Position numbers and translations under genes: made by a program. From Falsiroseomonas selenitidurans (GTDB lineage: Bacteria > Pseudomonadota > Alphaproteobacteria > Acetobacterales > Acetobacteraceae), in the NCBI RefSeq assembly GCF_012103215.1, contig NZ_JAAVNE010000011.1, positions 62,001 through 126,000 of the forward strand: a DNA stretch of 64,000 nt, given 5' to 3'. Below are positions 28,596 to 39,360 of this stretch, piece by piece (the first letter of the stretch is position 1; each line of letters begins with the position of its first letter). Below the pieces are notes generated by a model. It ran no database searches and was not told the DNA's origin. It worked only from the letters and a program-made list of their open reading frames with translations.

Positions 28596-31437
28596 GGGCG
28601 CGGCGGCGATCGCGCCGCTGCCCGTGCCGGACGCCGTCGCGGAAGCCGTGCCCCCCGTTGCGCCGGGGGAAAGGCGGCTGATCCTGGTCGATGGCTCCGG
28701 CTACATCTTCCGCGCCTTCCACGCCCTGCCGCCGATGACGCGGCCGGACGGGGTGCATGTGAATGCCGTCTTCGGCTTCACCCAGATGCTGTCGCAATTC
28801 CTCTCCCGCCACGCCGCCAGCCACATCGCCGTGGTGTTCGACAGCGCGCGCGTCACCTTCCGCAACGACATCTACCCCGCCTACAAGGCGCATCGCCCGG
28901 AGCCGCCGCCCGAGCTGGTTCCGCAATTCGCCCTGATCCGGGAAGCGACGGAGGCACTCGGCGTCTGCCAGGCGGAACAGCCGGGCTTCGAGGCCGACGA
29001 CCTGATCGCGACCTATGCCCGCCTGTTCGTGGCGGAAGGCGGCAGCGTCTCCATCGTCTCCTCCGACAAGGACCTGATGCAGCTCATCGGCCCCGGCGTG
29101 CAGATGCTGGACCCGATCAAGCAGCGCCCGATCCGGGAGGCGGAGGTGCTGGAGAAGTTCGGCGTGACGCCGGACAAGGTGGTGGAGGTGCAGGCCCTGG
29201 CCGGCGACAGCACGGACAATGTGCCGGGCGTGCCGGGCATCGGCATCAAGACCGCGGCGCAGCTGATCAACGAATATGGCGACCTGGAAGGCCTGCTGGC
29301 GAACACGGCGAAGATCAAGCAGCCGAAGCGCCGCGAATCGCTGGAACAGAACGCCGAGAAGGCGCGCATCAGCCGCCGCCTGGTGCTGCTGGACAACAAC
29401 GCGCCGCTGCCCTGCCCGATCGAGGCCATGCTGGCCCGCGCCCCGCATCCGCCGACGCTGGAGAAATTCCTGCGGGAGAACGGTTTTCGCAGTCTGCTGG
29501 CACGCCTCGGCCTGGGGGATGCCAGCGCGGTCACCCGCGGCAACGGATTCCGGCCTGCCGCCCAGGCGGAGGCTCCGCCCGCGGCTCCCACCGAGGCGCC
29601 GCCCTTCGCCGGCTACGCCACCGTCACCACGCTGGAAGACCTCCATGCCTGGGTGGCGGAGGCCGAGGCGGCGGGGGTCATCGGCTTCGACACGGAAACC
29701 GACAACCTGGACGCCATGAAGGCCCAGCTGGTCGGCTTCTCGCTGGCCACCAGGCCGGGCCGGGCCTGCTACGTGCCGCTGCGGCACGAGGGCAGCGGCG
29801 ACCTGATGGGCAGCGGCACGCCGGCGCAGATCGACCCGGATGCGGCGCTGGCGGCGCTGAGGGGGCTGCTGGAAAACCCCGCCATCCTCAAGGTGCTGCA
29901 CAACGCGAAGTACGACCTGGAAGTGCTCTGCCGGGCCGCAAATGGCGGCATCGCCGTGGCGCCGGTGGATGATACCATGCTGATGTCCTACGCGCTGCGC
30001 GCCGGCAAGCATGGCCATGGCATGGACGAGCTGGCGGCCCAGCATCTGGGCCACACCTGCATCACCTATGACAGCTGCACCGGCACCGGGCGCAACCGCA
30101 TCCCCTTCAGCCGCGTCGCGCTGGACAAGGCCACCGCCTATGCGGCGGAGGATGCGGATGTGACGCTGCGGCTGTGGCACGCGCTGCGGCCCGAATTGCG
30201 CCCGGCCCGGGCGCTGGCGCTGTATGAGCAGGTGGAGCGCCGCATGGTGCCCGTCCTGCGCGACATGGAACTCGCCGGCATCAAGATCGACGCCGCCGAA
30301 CTGTCCCGCATTGGCGCCGACTTCACGGAGAAGCTGGCGCGCTACGAGCGGGAGATCCACGAGCTGGCGGGCAAGCCGTTCAATGTCGGCTCGCCCAAGC
30401 AGCTGGGTGAGATCCTGTTCGACGACCAGAAACTGCCGGGTGGCAGGCGCAGCAAGCTGACCGGCGCCTGGGGCACCGATGCCAGCGTGCTGGAGGATCT
30501 GGCCGGCCAGGGCCATGCGCTGCCACGCCGGGTGCTGGACTGGCGGCAGATCGCCAAGCTGAAATCCACCTATGTGGACGCGCTGGCCCAGGCGGCGGAT
30601 GCCCATGGCCGGGTGCACACGGATTTCGCCATGGCGGTGACCTCCACCGGGCGGCTCTCCTCCACCGATCCGAACCTGCAGAACATCCCCGTCCGCACCG
30701 AGGAAGGGGCACGCATCCGCCGCGCCTTCGTGGCGGAAGCCGGCCATGTGCTGCTGGCGGCCGACTACAGCCAGATCGAACTGCGGATCCTGGCCCACCT
30801 GGCCGATGTGCCGGCGCTGAAAGAGGCTTTCGCGAGCGGCCAGGACATCCATTCGCGCACCGCCGCGGATATCTTCCACCTGGCGCCGGAGGCGGTGGAC
30901 AAGGAAGCGCGGCGGCGCGCCAAGACGATCAATTTCGGCATCATCTACGGCATGTCCGCCTTCGGCCTGGCGGCCCGGCTGGGCATCTCCCCCGGCGAGG
31001 CGAAGGCGATCATCGACGCCTATTTCGCGCAGTATCCGGGCATCCGCGACAGCATGGAGAAGCTGAAGGAGGATGCCCGCGCCACCGGCTACGTGCAGAC
31101 CCCCTTCGGCCGCAAGCTGTGGATCGCCGATATCGCGTCCAAGGACCCTGTGCGCCGCGGCGGGGCGGAGCGCGCGGCGATCAATGCCCCCTTCCAGGGC
31201 GGCGCGGCGGAGGTGATCAAGCGCGCCATGGTGCGCCTGCCGCTTGCGCTGCGCGAGGCCGGGCTCGGTGCGCGGATGCTGCTGCAGGTGCATGACGAGC
31301 TGGTGTTCGAGGTGCCGGAGGCGGAGGTGGAGGCCACCGCCGCCCTGGTGAAGCGCATCATGGAAGGCGTGGCGCGGCTTTCCGTGCCGCTTTCCGTCGA
31401 GATCGGCCACGGAGCCTCCTGGGCCGAGGCGCATTGA
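28576..31437 (+). CDS. polA: DNA polymerase I
   Basis: From the GTG at 28576 (28570 is an alternative) the product has 953 residues, normal for the family. The 5'-3' exonuclease domain (about residues 28-300) has [19 protein letters not shown] and [12 protein letters not shown]. The proofreading domain retains [12 protein letters not shown], so the DEDD-type 3'-5' exonuclease is probably active. The polymerase domain shows motif [18 protein letters not shown], motif [19 protein letters not shown], and motif [13 protein letters not shown]. The enzyme fills gaps and removes RNA primers during replication and repair. The start overlaps the small zinc-finger gene, so the two should be co-translated. 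Confidence 0.97.
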   Translation: MTTTGTEGAAAIAPLPVPDAVAEAVPPVAPGERRLILVDGSGYIFRAFHALPPMTRPDGVHVNAVFGFTQMLSQFLSRHAASHIAVVFDSARVTFRNDIYPAYKAHRPEPPPELVPQFALIREATEALGVCQAEQPGFEADDLIATYARLFVAEGGSVSIVSSDKDLMQLIGPGVQMLDPIKQRPIREAEVLEKFGVTPDKVVEVQALAGDSTDNVPGVPGIGIKTAAQLINEYGDLEGLLANTAKIKQPKRRESLEQNAEKARISRRLVLLDNNAPLPCPIEAMLARAPHPPTLEKFLRENGFRSLLARLGLGDASAVTRGNGFRPAAQAEAPPAAPTEAPPFAGYATVTTLEDLHAWVAEAEAAGVIGFDTETDNLDAMKAQLVGFSLATRPGRACYVPLRHEGSGDLMGSGTPAQIDPDAALAALRGLLENPAILKVLHNAKYDLEVLCRAANGGIAVAPVDDTMLMSYALRAGKHGHGMDELAAQHLGHTCITYDSCTGTGRNRIPFSRVALDKATAYAAEDADVTLRLWHALRPELRPARALALYEQVERRMVPVLRDMELAGIKIDAAELSRIGADFTEKLARYEREIHELAGKPFNVGSPKQLGEILFDDQKLPGGRRSKLTGAWGTDASVLEDLAGQGHALPRRVLDWRQIAKLKSTYVDALAQAADAHGRVHTDFAMAVTSTGRLSSTDPNLQNIPVRTEEGARIRRAFVAEAGHVLLAADYSQIELRILAHLADVPALKEAFASGQDIHSRTAADIFHLAPEAVDKEARRRAKTINFGIIYGMSAFGLAARLGISPGEAKAIIDAYFAQYPGIRDSMEKLKEDARATGYVQTPFGRKLWIADIASKDPVRRGGAERAAINAPFQGGAAEVIKRAMVRLPLALREAGLGARMLLQVHDELVFEVPEAEVEATAALVKRIMEGVARLSVPLSVEIGHGASWAEAH

Positions 31438-31507
31438 GGCAGCGGGCGGCGCCTTGCCGGGCGCCGGGCCGGGGGCTATCGGGCAGCAAAATCCCGGGTG
31501 GATCGCA

Positions 31508-32710
31508 GTGAGCACGACGGCGGAGGCCGGCCTGGTCCAGGCCGGGGCGGGATTCAGCGTCCAGGAACGCCGCACGCTGGGCGCCATCGGCGCGGCGCAT
31601 GCGGTCAGCCACCTGCACATCCTGGTGCTGCCGCCGCTGTTCCCGCTGCTGCAGGCGCGGCTCGGCGTCGGCTTCGTGGAACTCGGCCTGGCGATCACGC
31701 TGTTCAGCATCGTCTCCGCCCTGACCCAGGCGCCGATGGGCTTCCTGGTGGACCGGATCGGGCCGAAGCGGGTGCTGGCGGCGGGGCTGGTGCTGGGCGG
31801 CGCCGCCTTCGCGCTGCTGGGGCTGAACGTCACCTACCCGGCGGTGCTGCTGGCCGGCGCCATGGCCGGGCTGGCGAATGCCGTCTACCACCCGGCGGAC
31901 TACGCCATCCTCAACAGCGCCATGAAGGCGCCGCGGATGGGGCGGGCGTTTTCCCTGCACACCTTCGCGGGCTTCGCCGGCGGCGCGGTGGCGCCCTTCC
32001 TGATGCTGGCCCTGGCCGCGGGGCTGGGCCTGTCCGGCGCGCTGGTGGTGGCCGGCGGCATCGCCTGGGTCGCTGCCGCCTGGGTGTGGCTGACCTGCCC
32101 CGCCGATGCGCCCGGCGCCCGGCCAAAGCCCGCGGCGGGGCAGCAGACCCGGGTGCTGAACCGCGCGGTGCTGTCGCTGACCGGCTTCTTCGTGCTCATC
32201 GCGCTGTCGCTCGGCGGCATGAATGCCTTCACCGTCGCCGCCCTGGTGGCCGGCGGCGGGATGAGCCTGGCCATGGCCAGCACGGCGCTGACGGCGACGC
32301 TGGCCGGCTCCGCCGCCGGGGTGCTGCTTGGCGGCGCGCTGGCCGACCGCGTGGCGCGGCATGGGCTGGTGGCGATGACGGGCTTCGGGATTGCGGGCGT
32401 GCTGACACTGGCCGTCGGGCTGCTGGCGATGCCGGGCTGGCTGGTCGCCTGCGTGCTGGGGCTGGCCGGGATCATGAGCGGGCTCTGCATGCCGTCCCGC
32501 GACATGATGGTGCGCGCCGCGGCCCCGCCCGGGCAATCCGGCGCGGTGTTCGGCGTGGTCTCCACCGGCTTCAACATCGGCGGCATGATCGCCCCGCCGA
32601 TGTTCGGCTGGCTGGTGGATAGCGGCCGGCCGGAGGCCGTGTTCGTGCTGGGCGGCTGCTTCATGCTCGGCACCGCCACCATGGCCCTGGTGCAGGCGAT
32701 GCGGCGCTGA
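31508..32710 (+). CDS. MFS transporter (fosmidomycin-resistance Fsr-like)
   Basis: The product has 400 residues from the GTG at 31508 and twelve hydrophobic segments. The segment [19 protein letters not shown] in helix 1 and the following [33 protein letters not shown] and [13 protein letters not shown] resemble Fsr-type and related major facilitator exporters. The motif-A-like loop DRIGPKRV between helices 2 and 3 is intact. The natural substrate is not known. It follows polA by 70 bp and may be read from the same transcript or from its own promoter. Confidence 0.85.
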   Translation: MSTTAEAGLVQAGAGFSVQERRTLGAIGAAHAVSHLHILVLPPLFPLLQARLGVGFVELGLAITLFSIVSALTQAPMGFLVDRIGPKRVLAAGLVLGGAAFALLGLNVTYPAVLLAGAMAGLANAVYHPADYAILNSAMKAPRMGRAFSLHTFAGFAGGAVAPFLMLALAAGLGLSGALVVAGGIAWVAAAWVWLTCPADAPGARPKPAAGQQTRVLNRAVLSLTGFFVLIALSLGGMNAFTVAALVAGGGMSLAMASTALTATLAGSAAGVLLGGALADRVARHGLVAMTGFGIAGVLTLAVGLLAMPGWLVACVLGLAGIMSGLCMPSRDMMVRAAAPPGQSGAVFGVVSTGFNIGGMIAPPMFGWLVDSGRPEAVFVLGGCFMLGTATMALVQAMRR

Positions 32711-32758
32711 CCGATGGCCTGGGGCGTGGCCCCGGTTCATCGGGCTGCTGCGCCAGCG

Positions 32759-32774
32759 GGCGGTTTCGACCGCC
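32759..32774. terminator. UUCG-loop hairpin between convergent MFS and SDR genes
   Basis: GGCGGT and ACCGCC enclose a TTCG tetraloop, the most stable loop type in RNA, in the 103-bp gap between the MFS stop and the SDR stop. The 6-bp stem is short and there is no T-tract, so function as a terminator is likely by position but not proven. Confidence 0.4.
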
Positions 32775-32813
32775 TCCGCCGGGCCGCCCGGTGACGATCC
32801 CCGGGACCAGGTC

Positions 32814-33581
32814 TCAGCTCATGCTGGCCGTCACGCCCCCATCGACAAACAGCATCTGGCCGGAGACGAAATCCGAGGCCCCCGACGCCAGGAACACCGC
32901 CGTCCCGGCAATCTCCTCCGGCTGCGCGTAGCGGCCGGCGGGGCACCGCCGCTGCACCATCGCCAGCCACTCGGGATTATCCAGCAGCGGCTTGTTCATC
33001 TCCGTGTCGAACCAGCCCGGCCCGATGGCATTGCACTGGATGTTCCACGGCCCGAGTTCCACGGCCAGCGCCCGGATGAACATCTTCAGCCCGCCCTTGG
33101 CCGAGGCATAGGGCGTGATGGTGGCGCGGCCGAGGTCGCTGGCCAGGCTGCCGGTGGCGATCACCTTGCCGCGCCGCCGCTGCTTCATCCCCGGCACCAC
33201 CAGGCGCGAAAGCCGCCACAGCGCCGTCAGATGGGTGTCGATCACGCTGTGCCAGCCTGCCTCCGTCGTCTCCTCGATCGGCGCGCGGTGCTGGTTGCCG
33301 GCATTGTGCAGCAGGATGTCGATCGGGCCGAGGCCGGCCACCGCCGCCTCCACCGCCTTGCCATCCGTCACGTCGAAGGCGCTGACGCGGCAGGCGAGGC
33401 CCTCGGCCCGCAGCTTCTCGGCCTGGGCTTCCAGGGTCGCGGCGTCGCGCCCATTCAGGATCACCTCCGCCCCCGCCTGCGCCAGGCCGCGGGACATGGC
33501 GGCGCCGAGGCCGCGGGAGGCGCCGGTGACCAGCGCCACGCGCCCGGTCAGGTCGAATTTCCGCAGATGCGCCTGGTTCAT
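32814..33581 (-). CDS. SDR-family oxidoreductase (gluconate 5-dehydrogenase-like)
   Basis: The 255-residue product starts at the ATG at 33581 behind GGGGGAA. It has the classical short-chain dehydrogenase set: the TGASRGLG nucleotide loop, ILLHNAGNQHR, Ser in ATGSLAS, Tyr and Lys in YASAKGG, and the C-terminal SGQMLFVDGGVTAS. The sequence around NRFDLTGRVALVTG and VVPGMKQRRRGKVI is close to gluconate 5-dehydrogenases, which reduce 5-keto-D-gluconate with NAD(P)H. That assignment is by similarity only. The DUF2237 gene is 44 bp upstream on the same strand. Confidence 0.88.
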   Translation of the reverse strand: MNQAHLRKFDLTGRVALVTGASRGLGAAMSRGLAQAGAEVILNGRDAATLEAQAEKLRAEGLACRVSAFDVTDGKAVEAAVAGLGPIDILLHNAGNQHRAPIEETTEAGWHSVIDTHLTALWRLSRLVVPGMKQRRRGKVIATGSLASDLGRATITPYASAKGGLKMFIRALAVELGPWNIQCNAIGPGWFDTEMNKPLLDNPEWLAMVQRRCPAGRYAQPEEIAGTAVFLASGASDFVSGQMLFVDGGVTASMS

Positions 33582-33625
33582 GCTGTTTCCCCCTTTGACT
33601 CCAGGGGGCAATCTGCCGCGGGGCG

Positions 33626-34039
33626 TCAGTCCGGGTCCAGGGCGTGGGCGCGCAAATCCGCCAGGCTCACCACCGCCAGCGCGGCCACATGCGTCGCCTC
33701 CAGCAGCACCGGCGGCGCGTGGCCCGCCAGTCGCGCCTCCTCCCACCGCGCGGCGCAGAGGCACCAGCGGTCGCCGGGTACCAGGCCAGCGAAGCCGTAT
33801 TCGGGGCGGGGGGTGGAGAGGTCGTTGCCGCTGGCCTTGCTGAAGGCGAGGAAGGCCGCCGTCACCTCGGCGCAGACCACATGCAGCCCGCGATCCTCGG
33901 GGCCGGTGTTGCAGCATCCGTCGCGGAAGAACCCGGTGACGGGCGCCACGGAGCAGGGCAGCAAAACGCCGCCGAGCACGTTGCGGGCGGCTTCGGGCCG
34001 CCGCGGCTGCTGGTGTGGCGTCGTGCTGTCGAGGGGCAT
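33626..34039 (-). CDS. DUF2237 family protein
   Basis: The 137-residue product matches DUF2237 strongly. NVLGGVLLPCS is followed by TGFFRDGCCNTGPEDRG, VVCAEVTAAFLAFSKASGND, LSTPRPEYGFAGLVPGDRW and CLCAARWEEA. The family is widespread in proteobacteria and algae and has no defined function. The many conserved Cys residues and the DG/NTG segments suggest metal or redox chemistry, which is inference. It is probably co-transcribed with the SDR gene 44 bp downstream. Confidence 0.9.
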   Translation of the reverse strand: MPLDSTTPHQQPRRPEAARNVLGGVLLPCSVAPVTGFFRDGCCNTGPEDRGLHVVCAEVTAAFLAFSKASGNDLSTPRPEYGFAGLVPGDRWCLCAARWEEARLAGHAPPVLLEATHVAALAVVSLADLRAHALDPD

Positions 34040-34124
34040 GGACTATCGGGTCCCAGTGGGGCGCGGATGGGGCCGCGCCTGGCAAGGCCGGAGATCGGCG
34101 GATCTCGGCGGGCGCCGTCGCGCG

Positions 34125-34589
34125 TCACTCACACGTCATGGTACGCGGGCTGGGCCGGAATGCGAAGCGCTGCCAATCCGGGACCTGCCGCGCCAGTTCC
34201 GCTTCCACGGCGCCTTGTTGCTCCACTGTCATCGGTGCTGCCTGCGCGAGTTGGCGGCAGGAGGCCGGATCGACCGCCACCGAGCGCCTTAGCCGAGCGC
34301 TCAGCTGTTCTCGTGCCGCGGCCAATGCGGCAGCACCGAACAGGTCCTGGAAGCGCTGTTCAGCGACATCGGCGTGGCGCCGCATGATCCCGAGCTGAGG
34401 TGGCTCTCGATCGATACGGCACGCCCGGTACTGGGCTTCGGCCCAGCGCGCCAATCCGACATGCAGGTCGTAACACGCCTGCGCCTCACGCGCGACATTG
34501 GCCGAAGGGATTGCAGGGCCAGCCGAAGGCTGGGCCTCGGCCGCCAGACTGATGGCCATCATGGCGGAAAAGATGAGACGCGAAATCAT
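34125..34589 (-). CDS. Hypothetical exported protein with four cysteines
   Basis: The family is not recognised. The 154 residues begin with a plausible Sec signal peptide (MISRLIFSAMMAISLAAEAQ, cleavage after AEA or AQP). The mature part is mostly helical, with cysteines near residues 39, 57, 111 and 153, consistent with two disulfides in the periplasm. It contains a CYDLHVGLARWAEAQ segment and a basic helix ending in RLRRS. Codon use is less GC-biased than in the flanking genes. It follows pckA on the same strand but is separated from it by a strong terminator, so it probably has its own promoter. Confidence 0.6.
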   Translation of the reverse strand: MISRLIFSAMMAISLAAEAQPSAGPAIPSANVAREAQACYDLHVGLARWAEAQYRACRIDREPPQLGIMRRHADVAEQRFQDLFGAAALAAAREQLSARLRRSVAVDPASCRQLAQAAPMTVEQQGAVEAELARQVPDWQRFAFRPSPRTMTCE

Positions 34590-34609
34590 GCCGGGGTGCC
34601 TGTTCCGCG

Positions 34610-34641
34610 AAGACCCCCTCGCCTTCCGGCGAGAGGGTCTT
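34610..34641 (-). terminator. pckA terminator hairpin
   Basis: Read on the minus strand, AAGACCCTCTCGCC and GGCGAGGGGGTCTT form a 14-bp stem (including one U-G pair) closed by a GGAA tetraloop, 10 bases beyond the pckA stop. On the plus strand the same position would be an A-C mismatch, so the structure favours minus-strand transcripts. The stem ends in TCTT with no long T-run. Confidence 0.75.
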
Positions 34642-34651
34642 GATCAAGCGG

Positions 34652-36247
<1,596 letters not shown>

Positions 36248-36372
36248 TGCAACCCTCCAAAAGGACACGCCCGGCCCTGTTCCCCGCCTGGCATGTCGCC
36301 GGACCTTCATAGTCCGCTCTGCGCGGCGAAATTAGGGCGGGTAAGCTGTCACAATCAACGCGAACCGGCTGG

Positions 36373-37095
36373 TTACTTTTCACCCTGCGGGAGATCCCGC
36401 CCGGCGCGGGCAGCCAGGACCAGTGCCTTGCGCACGCCATGCGCATCGGCCACCGGGGCGGGCCAGGGCAGGCGGCACACCCGCTCGCCGGCCGCCAGGT
36501 CGCAGCCATCCGGGTCCACCGCCACCATCCGCCAATCGCCCGGTGATTGCCGCAGCAGCCCCTCCGCGATGGCCTTCAGCGCCTCCGCATGGTCGGCGTT
36601 CACATGCCCGATGATGCCCTCCTCCGCTGCCGCCAGGGCGGCCACGGCGTCCGGGTCCGGCAACAGATCCGCCTGGCGCAGCCTGGTGGCGCGGGCGAAG
36701 CCCTGCACCAGCAGCGCCGCCGCCGGTCGGATGCGCCACAGGTGGAAATCGCCGAAATCCGCATAGAGCGCAGCATAGGGGTGGCGGGCCAGGAAGCGCG
36801 GCTTCAGCCCGGGCTCGGCGGGCTCCGCCAGGCCGGTGAGCGTCACCCGCGGGGCGGTCTGCGGGTTCACCTGTTCCGGCGCCCCCTGCACCAGGATGGC
36901 GCAGCGCGGCTCCGCCTTCAGGTGGCGGGTGTGTTCCGAGAGGTCCGACAGCAGCAGCAGCACGGTCAGGTCCGGCAGCAGCGCCGGCGTCACCAGGCTG
37001 GCGAAGGGCTGGCCCTGCTGGCTGGTCGCCAGCGTGGCGGCAGCGGCGGCGCGCAGCAGCCGGCGGGCGGCGAACCCGTGATCTTCCCCTGTCAT
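36373..37095 (-). CDS. HugZ-family protein (PNPOx-like fold plus DUF2470)
   Basis: The 240 residues comprise a pyridoxamine-phosphate-oxidase-like split barrel (about 8-150) and a C-terminal DUF2470 domain (about 160-235). The barrel has the segments [39 protein letters not shown] and [11 protein letters not shown]; the second domain has [14 protein letters not shown]. Members such as HugZ degrade heme and use iron, and many others bind FMN or heme-like ligands. Whether this one is active on heme is not decided by the sequence. It lies in the 940-bp gap between pckA and chvI and starts 92 bp from the divergent chvI start. Confidence 0.85.
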   Translation of the reverse strand: MTGEDHGFAARRLLRAAAAATLATSQQGQPFASLVTPALLPDLTVLLLLSDLSEHTRHLKAEPRCAILVQGAPEQVNPQTAPRVTLTGLAEPAEPGLKPRFLARHPYAALYADFGDFHLWRIRPAAALLVQGFARATRLRQADLLPDPDAVAALAAAEEGIIGHVNADHAEALKAIAEGLLRQSPGDWRMVAVDPDGCDLAAGERVCRLPWPAPVADAHGVRKALVLAARAGRDLPQGEK

Positions 37096-37187
37096 GCACG
37101 CCCGCCCTTTGCCTGACCCGGCTTTGCCACAATCTACGGCTACGCCTTCCCCTACCGCGCGACCCGCGCACCCCGAGGAGTCTGCCT

Positions 37188-37889
37188 GTGCCGCACACCA
37201 TCGCCCTGGTGGATGACGACCGCAACATCCTGACCAGCGTCTCCATGACCCTGGAGCAGGAGGGCTTCACCGTGCGCACCTACACCGATGGCGAAAGCGC
37301 CCTGCAGGGCCTGATGGCCCGGCCGGCGGACCTCGCGGTGCTGGACATCAAGATGCCGCGCATGGACGGGATGGAGCTGTTGCAGCGGCTGCGCCAGCGC
37401 AGCGCCATGCCGGTGATCTTCCTGACCAGCAAGGATGACGAGCTCGATGAGCTGATGGGCCTGCGCCTGGGGGCGGATGACTACATCACCAAGCCGTTCA
37501 GCCAGCGCCTGCTGCTGGAGCGTATCCGCGCCTTGCTGCGCCGCAACGAGGCCGGCCGGGCCGAGGGCAGCGGCACCCCCGCCGGCGGCATCATCGCCCG
37601 CGGCGACCTGATGCTGGACGAGACCAAGCACACCTGCATGTGGAAGGGGAAGCAGGTGCAGCTGACCGTGACGGAATTCCTGCTGGTGAAGGCGCTGGCC
37701 GTGCGCCCCGGCATGGTGAAGAACCGCGACCAGCTGATCGACGGCGCCTATGGCGAGAACATCTATGTCGATGACCGCACCATCGACAGCCATGTGAAGC
37801 GCGTGCGCAAGAAGTTCCGCCAGGTGGATGACGATTTCGCGCAGATCGAGACGCTGTACGGGCTGGGGTACCGGTACAAGGAAGCGTAG
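37188..37889 (+). CDS. chvI: Response regulator ChvI (OmpR family)
   Basis: The 233-residue product opens with the acidic pocket DDDR (Asp9-Asp11) and has the phospho-acceptor Asp53 in [11 protein letters not shown] and Lys102 in ITKPF. The C-terminal winged helix has [35 protein letters not shown] and GLGYRYKEA. The whole protein is strongly like rhizobial ChvI/ExoR-pathway regulators, which control envelope, acid response, motility and gluconeogenesis genes. It starts at a GTG behind GAGGAG. The cognate kinase chvG, usually immediately downstream, is 3.2 kb away here. Confidence 0.93.
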   Translation: MPHTIALVDDDRNILTSVSMTLEQEGFTVRTYTDGESALQGLMARPADLAVLDIKMPRMDGMELLQRLRQRSAMPVIFLTSKDDELDELMGLRLGADDYITKPFSQRLLLERIRALLRRNEAGRAEGSGTPAGGIIARGDLMLDETKHTCMWKGKQVQLTVTEFLLVKALAVRPGMVKNRDQLIDGAYGENIYVDDRTIDSHVKRVRKKFRQVDDDFAQIETLYGLGYRYKEA

Positions 37890-38044
37890 GCCCTGCCGAA
37901 TCCCGGTGATCGCGACGGAACGCCGCCGCAATCGCCGGCGCCGGGATCCGCCGGCCCGGCTGCGGCGCGGCGGCCGGCAGGCCGCTCACCCGCCGGCGGC
38001 GGGCCCAGGTTCCCGGCAATCGGATCGGGCAACGGGGTGGGGTT

Positions 38045-38962
38045 TCACAGATACCGGCGCAGCAGGGGCAGCGCCTGCTCGACGCAGGCGCGGCCCTCGG
38101 CGATGGCTTCCGGGCCGCGGTGGAATTCCATCAGCCCGATCTCGCGCAGCCGCGGCAGCAGCAGCACATGCGGCGGGTCGCCCGCCAGGCGGGTGCGGGT
38201 GATCTGGTCCTGCATGATGTTGATGGAATTGGCCAGCACGTCGAAATAGCCGGGCGTTGCCGCGCCGGGCGGGAACAGCCGCGCGCCGAGCAGCGCCGCC
38301 TGATCGCGCAGCGCCAGGGGAAGCTGGCGCACCGCTTCGGCCAGACCCTCCGGCGGCGGGCGGGGGGCCGGCGGCGGTGGCTCCGAAGGCACCTCGAAGC
38401 GACGGCCCAGCAGGTCGCCATTCAGGTTCACCGCGATGATGATCTCGGCCCCCAGCGCCCGGCAGACGGAAACCGGCACCGGGTTGCACAGCCCGCCATC
38501 CACCAGCCATCGTCCCTCGCGCAGCGCCGGGCTGAACAGGCCGGGCAGGGCGGCGGAGGCGCGCACCGCCTGATGCAACGGTCCGGTCTGCAGCCACACT
38601 TCCCGCCCGGTCGCCAGGTCCGTGGCCACGGCGGCGTAGCGCGTGGCCAGGCCCTCGATCGGCACATCCAGGCCAAGCCCGCGCAGGAAGGCCAGCAGTT
38701 CCCGCCCCTCGATCAGGCCGCCCCGGGTCAGCCGCACATCCAGCAGGCCGACGATCTCCCGCCACCCGGCGGCCTGCACCCAGTCGTGCAGCGCAGCCAG
38801 CCGGCCGGCGGCCTGGGCGGCACCGACCACCGCGCCGATCGAGGTGCCGCAGACCACCTCCGGCACGATGCCGGCTTCCGCCAGCGCCTCCGCCACGCCG
38901 ATATGCGCCCAGCCGCGCGCCGCGCCGCTGCCAAGCGCCAGGCCGATGCGGGGTGGCGCCAC
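38045..38962 (-). CDS. Patatin-like phospholipase (RssA/NTE type)
   Basis: The 305-residue product has the patatin catalytic dyad. The oxyanion loop is GLALGSGAARGWAHIGV, the nucleophile is Ser41 in GTSIG, and the acid is Asp154 in VDGGLCNP. The ALPGLFSPA segment is also typical. These enzymes hydrolyse acyl esters of membrane lipids; the RssA type is cytoplasmic and its cellular role is unsettled. It begins at GTG 38962 and lies on the opposite strand between chvI and chvG, together with the acyl-CoA ligase. Confidence 0.88.
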   Translation of the reverse strand: MAPPRIGLALGSGAARGWAHIGVAEALAEAGIVPEVVCGTSIGAVVGAAQAAGRLAALHDWVQAAGWREIVGLLDVRLTRGGLIEGRELLAFLRGLGLDVPIEGLATRYAAVATDLATGREVWLQTGPLHQAVRASAALPGLFSPALREGRWLVDGGLCNPVPVSVCRALGAEIIIAVNLNGDLLGRRFEVPSEPPPPAPRPPPEGLAEAVRQLPLALRDQAALLGARLFPPGAATPGYFDVLANSINIMQDQITRTRLAGDPPHVLLLPRLREIGLMEFHRGPEAIAEGRACVEQALPLLRRYL

Positions 38963-39043
38963 CCGCTCAGCCCCTGGCGCTGGCGGCCGCGCCGATTCCA
39001 GGCCGCATGGCCTCCGATCCCCCGCTGTCCCGCGCCCAGGCTA

Positions 39044-39081
39044 GCGCCGTTTCACCGCAAGGGAAGACGGTGAAACGGCGC
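39044..39081. other. Perfect 14-bp inverted repeat
   Basis: GCGCCGTTTCACCG at 39044-39057 pairs exactly with CGGTGAAACGGCGC at 39068-39081 around a 10-base loop, CAAGGGAAGA. The CGGTGAAAC part also occurs at the end of repeat copy B (39336-39344). It lies about 80 bases upstream of the patatin start on that gene's 5' side, so it could be an operator, leader structure or repeat boundary. Confidence 0.6.
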
Positions 39082-39102
39082 CAGCAGCTCATTGTTTCGA
39101 CG

Positions 39103-39144
39103 CATTTTCCGGCTCGCCTTGCGAAGCCGCAAGGCTTGAAAATG
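39103..39144. other. Two-tier stem-loop
   Basis: An outer 7-bp stem CATTTTC/GAAAATG (39103-39109, 39138-39144) encloses an inner 8-bp stem GCCTTGCG/CGCAAGGC (39116-39123, 39128-39135) with an AAGC loop. The asymmetric internal loop is six bases against two. Such layered structure is more typical of an RNA or protein-binding site than of random DNA. Confidence 0.5.
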
Positions 39145-39228
39145 TTCTACAGGAGAAGGCGTTGCGAGGGAAATGACCGAGGCCCGGGCGGGGGCGCGGC
39201 GCGCACGGCGCGCCGGCCCCTCACAGGT

Positions 39229-39358
39229 GGCGCTCTGGGATCCGACCCGCGGCGCGAAGCGCCGAGCGCGCACCGCGGCCCGTGCCGCGAAGCCAGGGCC
39301 GCGGGCGCGGCCCGCCGGGCGTTCGAGGGGTACTACGGTGAAACCTTCCTGCGCCGGG
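39229..39358 (-). repeat. Dispersed 3' intergenic repeat, copy B
   Basis: On the minus strand this begins two bases beyond the acyl-CoA ligase stop. It shares a 24-base identical block with copy A, then GAACGCCCGGCGGGCCGC with copy C, then the CTGGCTTCGCGGCACGGGCC loop-and-arm block with copy A. It folds into several strong hairpins. It is the longest of the three copies. Confidence 0.7.
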
Positions 39359-39360
39359 TA

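Larger units (their letters stand above)
38963..39360. other. 398-bp intergenic region dense in palindromes
   Basis: No convincing gene is present between the patatin start and the acyl-CoA ligase stop. Reading plus-strand, it holds a 14-bp perfect hairpin (39044-39081), a two-tier hairpin (39103-39144) and then copy B of the dispersed repeat on the minus strand (39229-39358). A frame from ATG 39173 behind GAGGGAA codes mostly Arg and Ala and continues antisense to the ligase; it was not called. Confidence 0.5.

Noticed and set aside
28528..31833. A 1,101-codon open frame antisense to polA.
   Set aside because: The plus strand encodes all polymerase I motifs; the antisense product has no recognisable domain.
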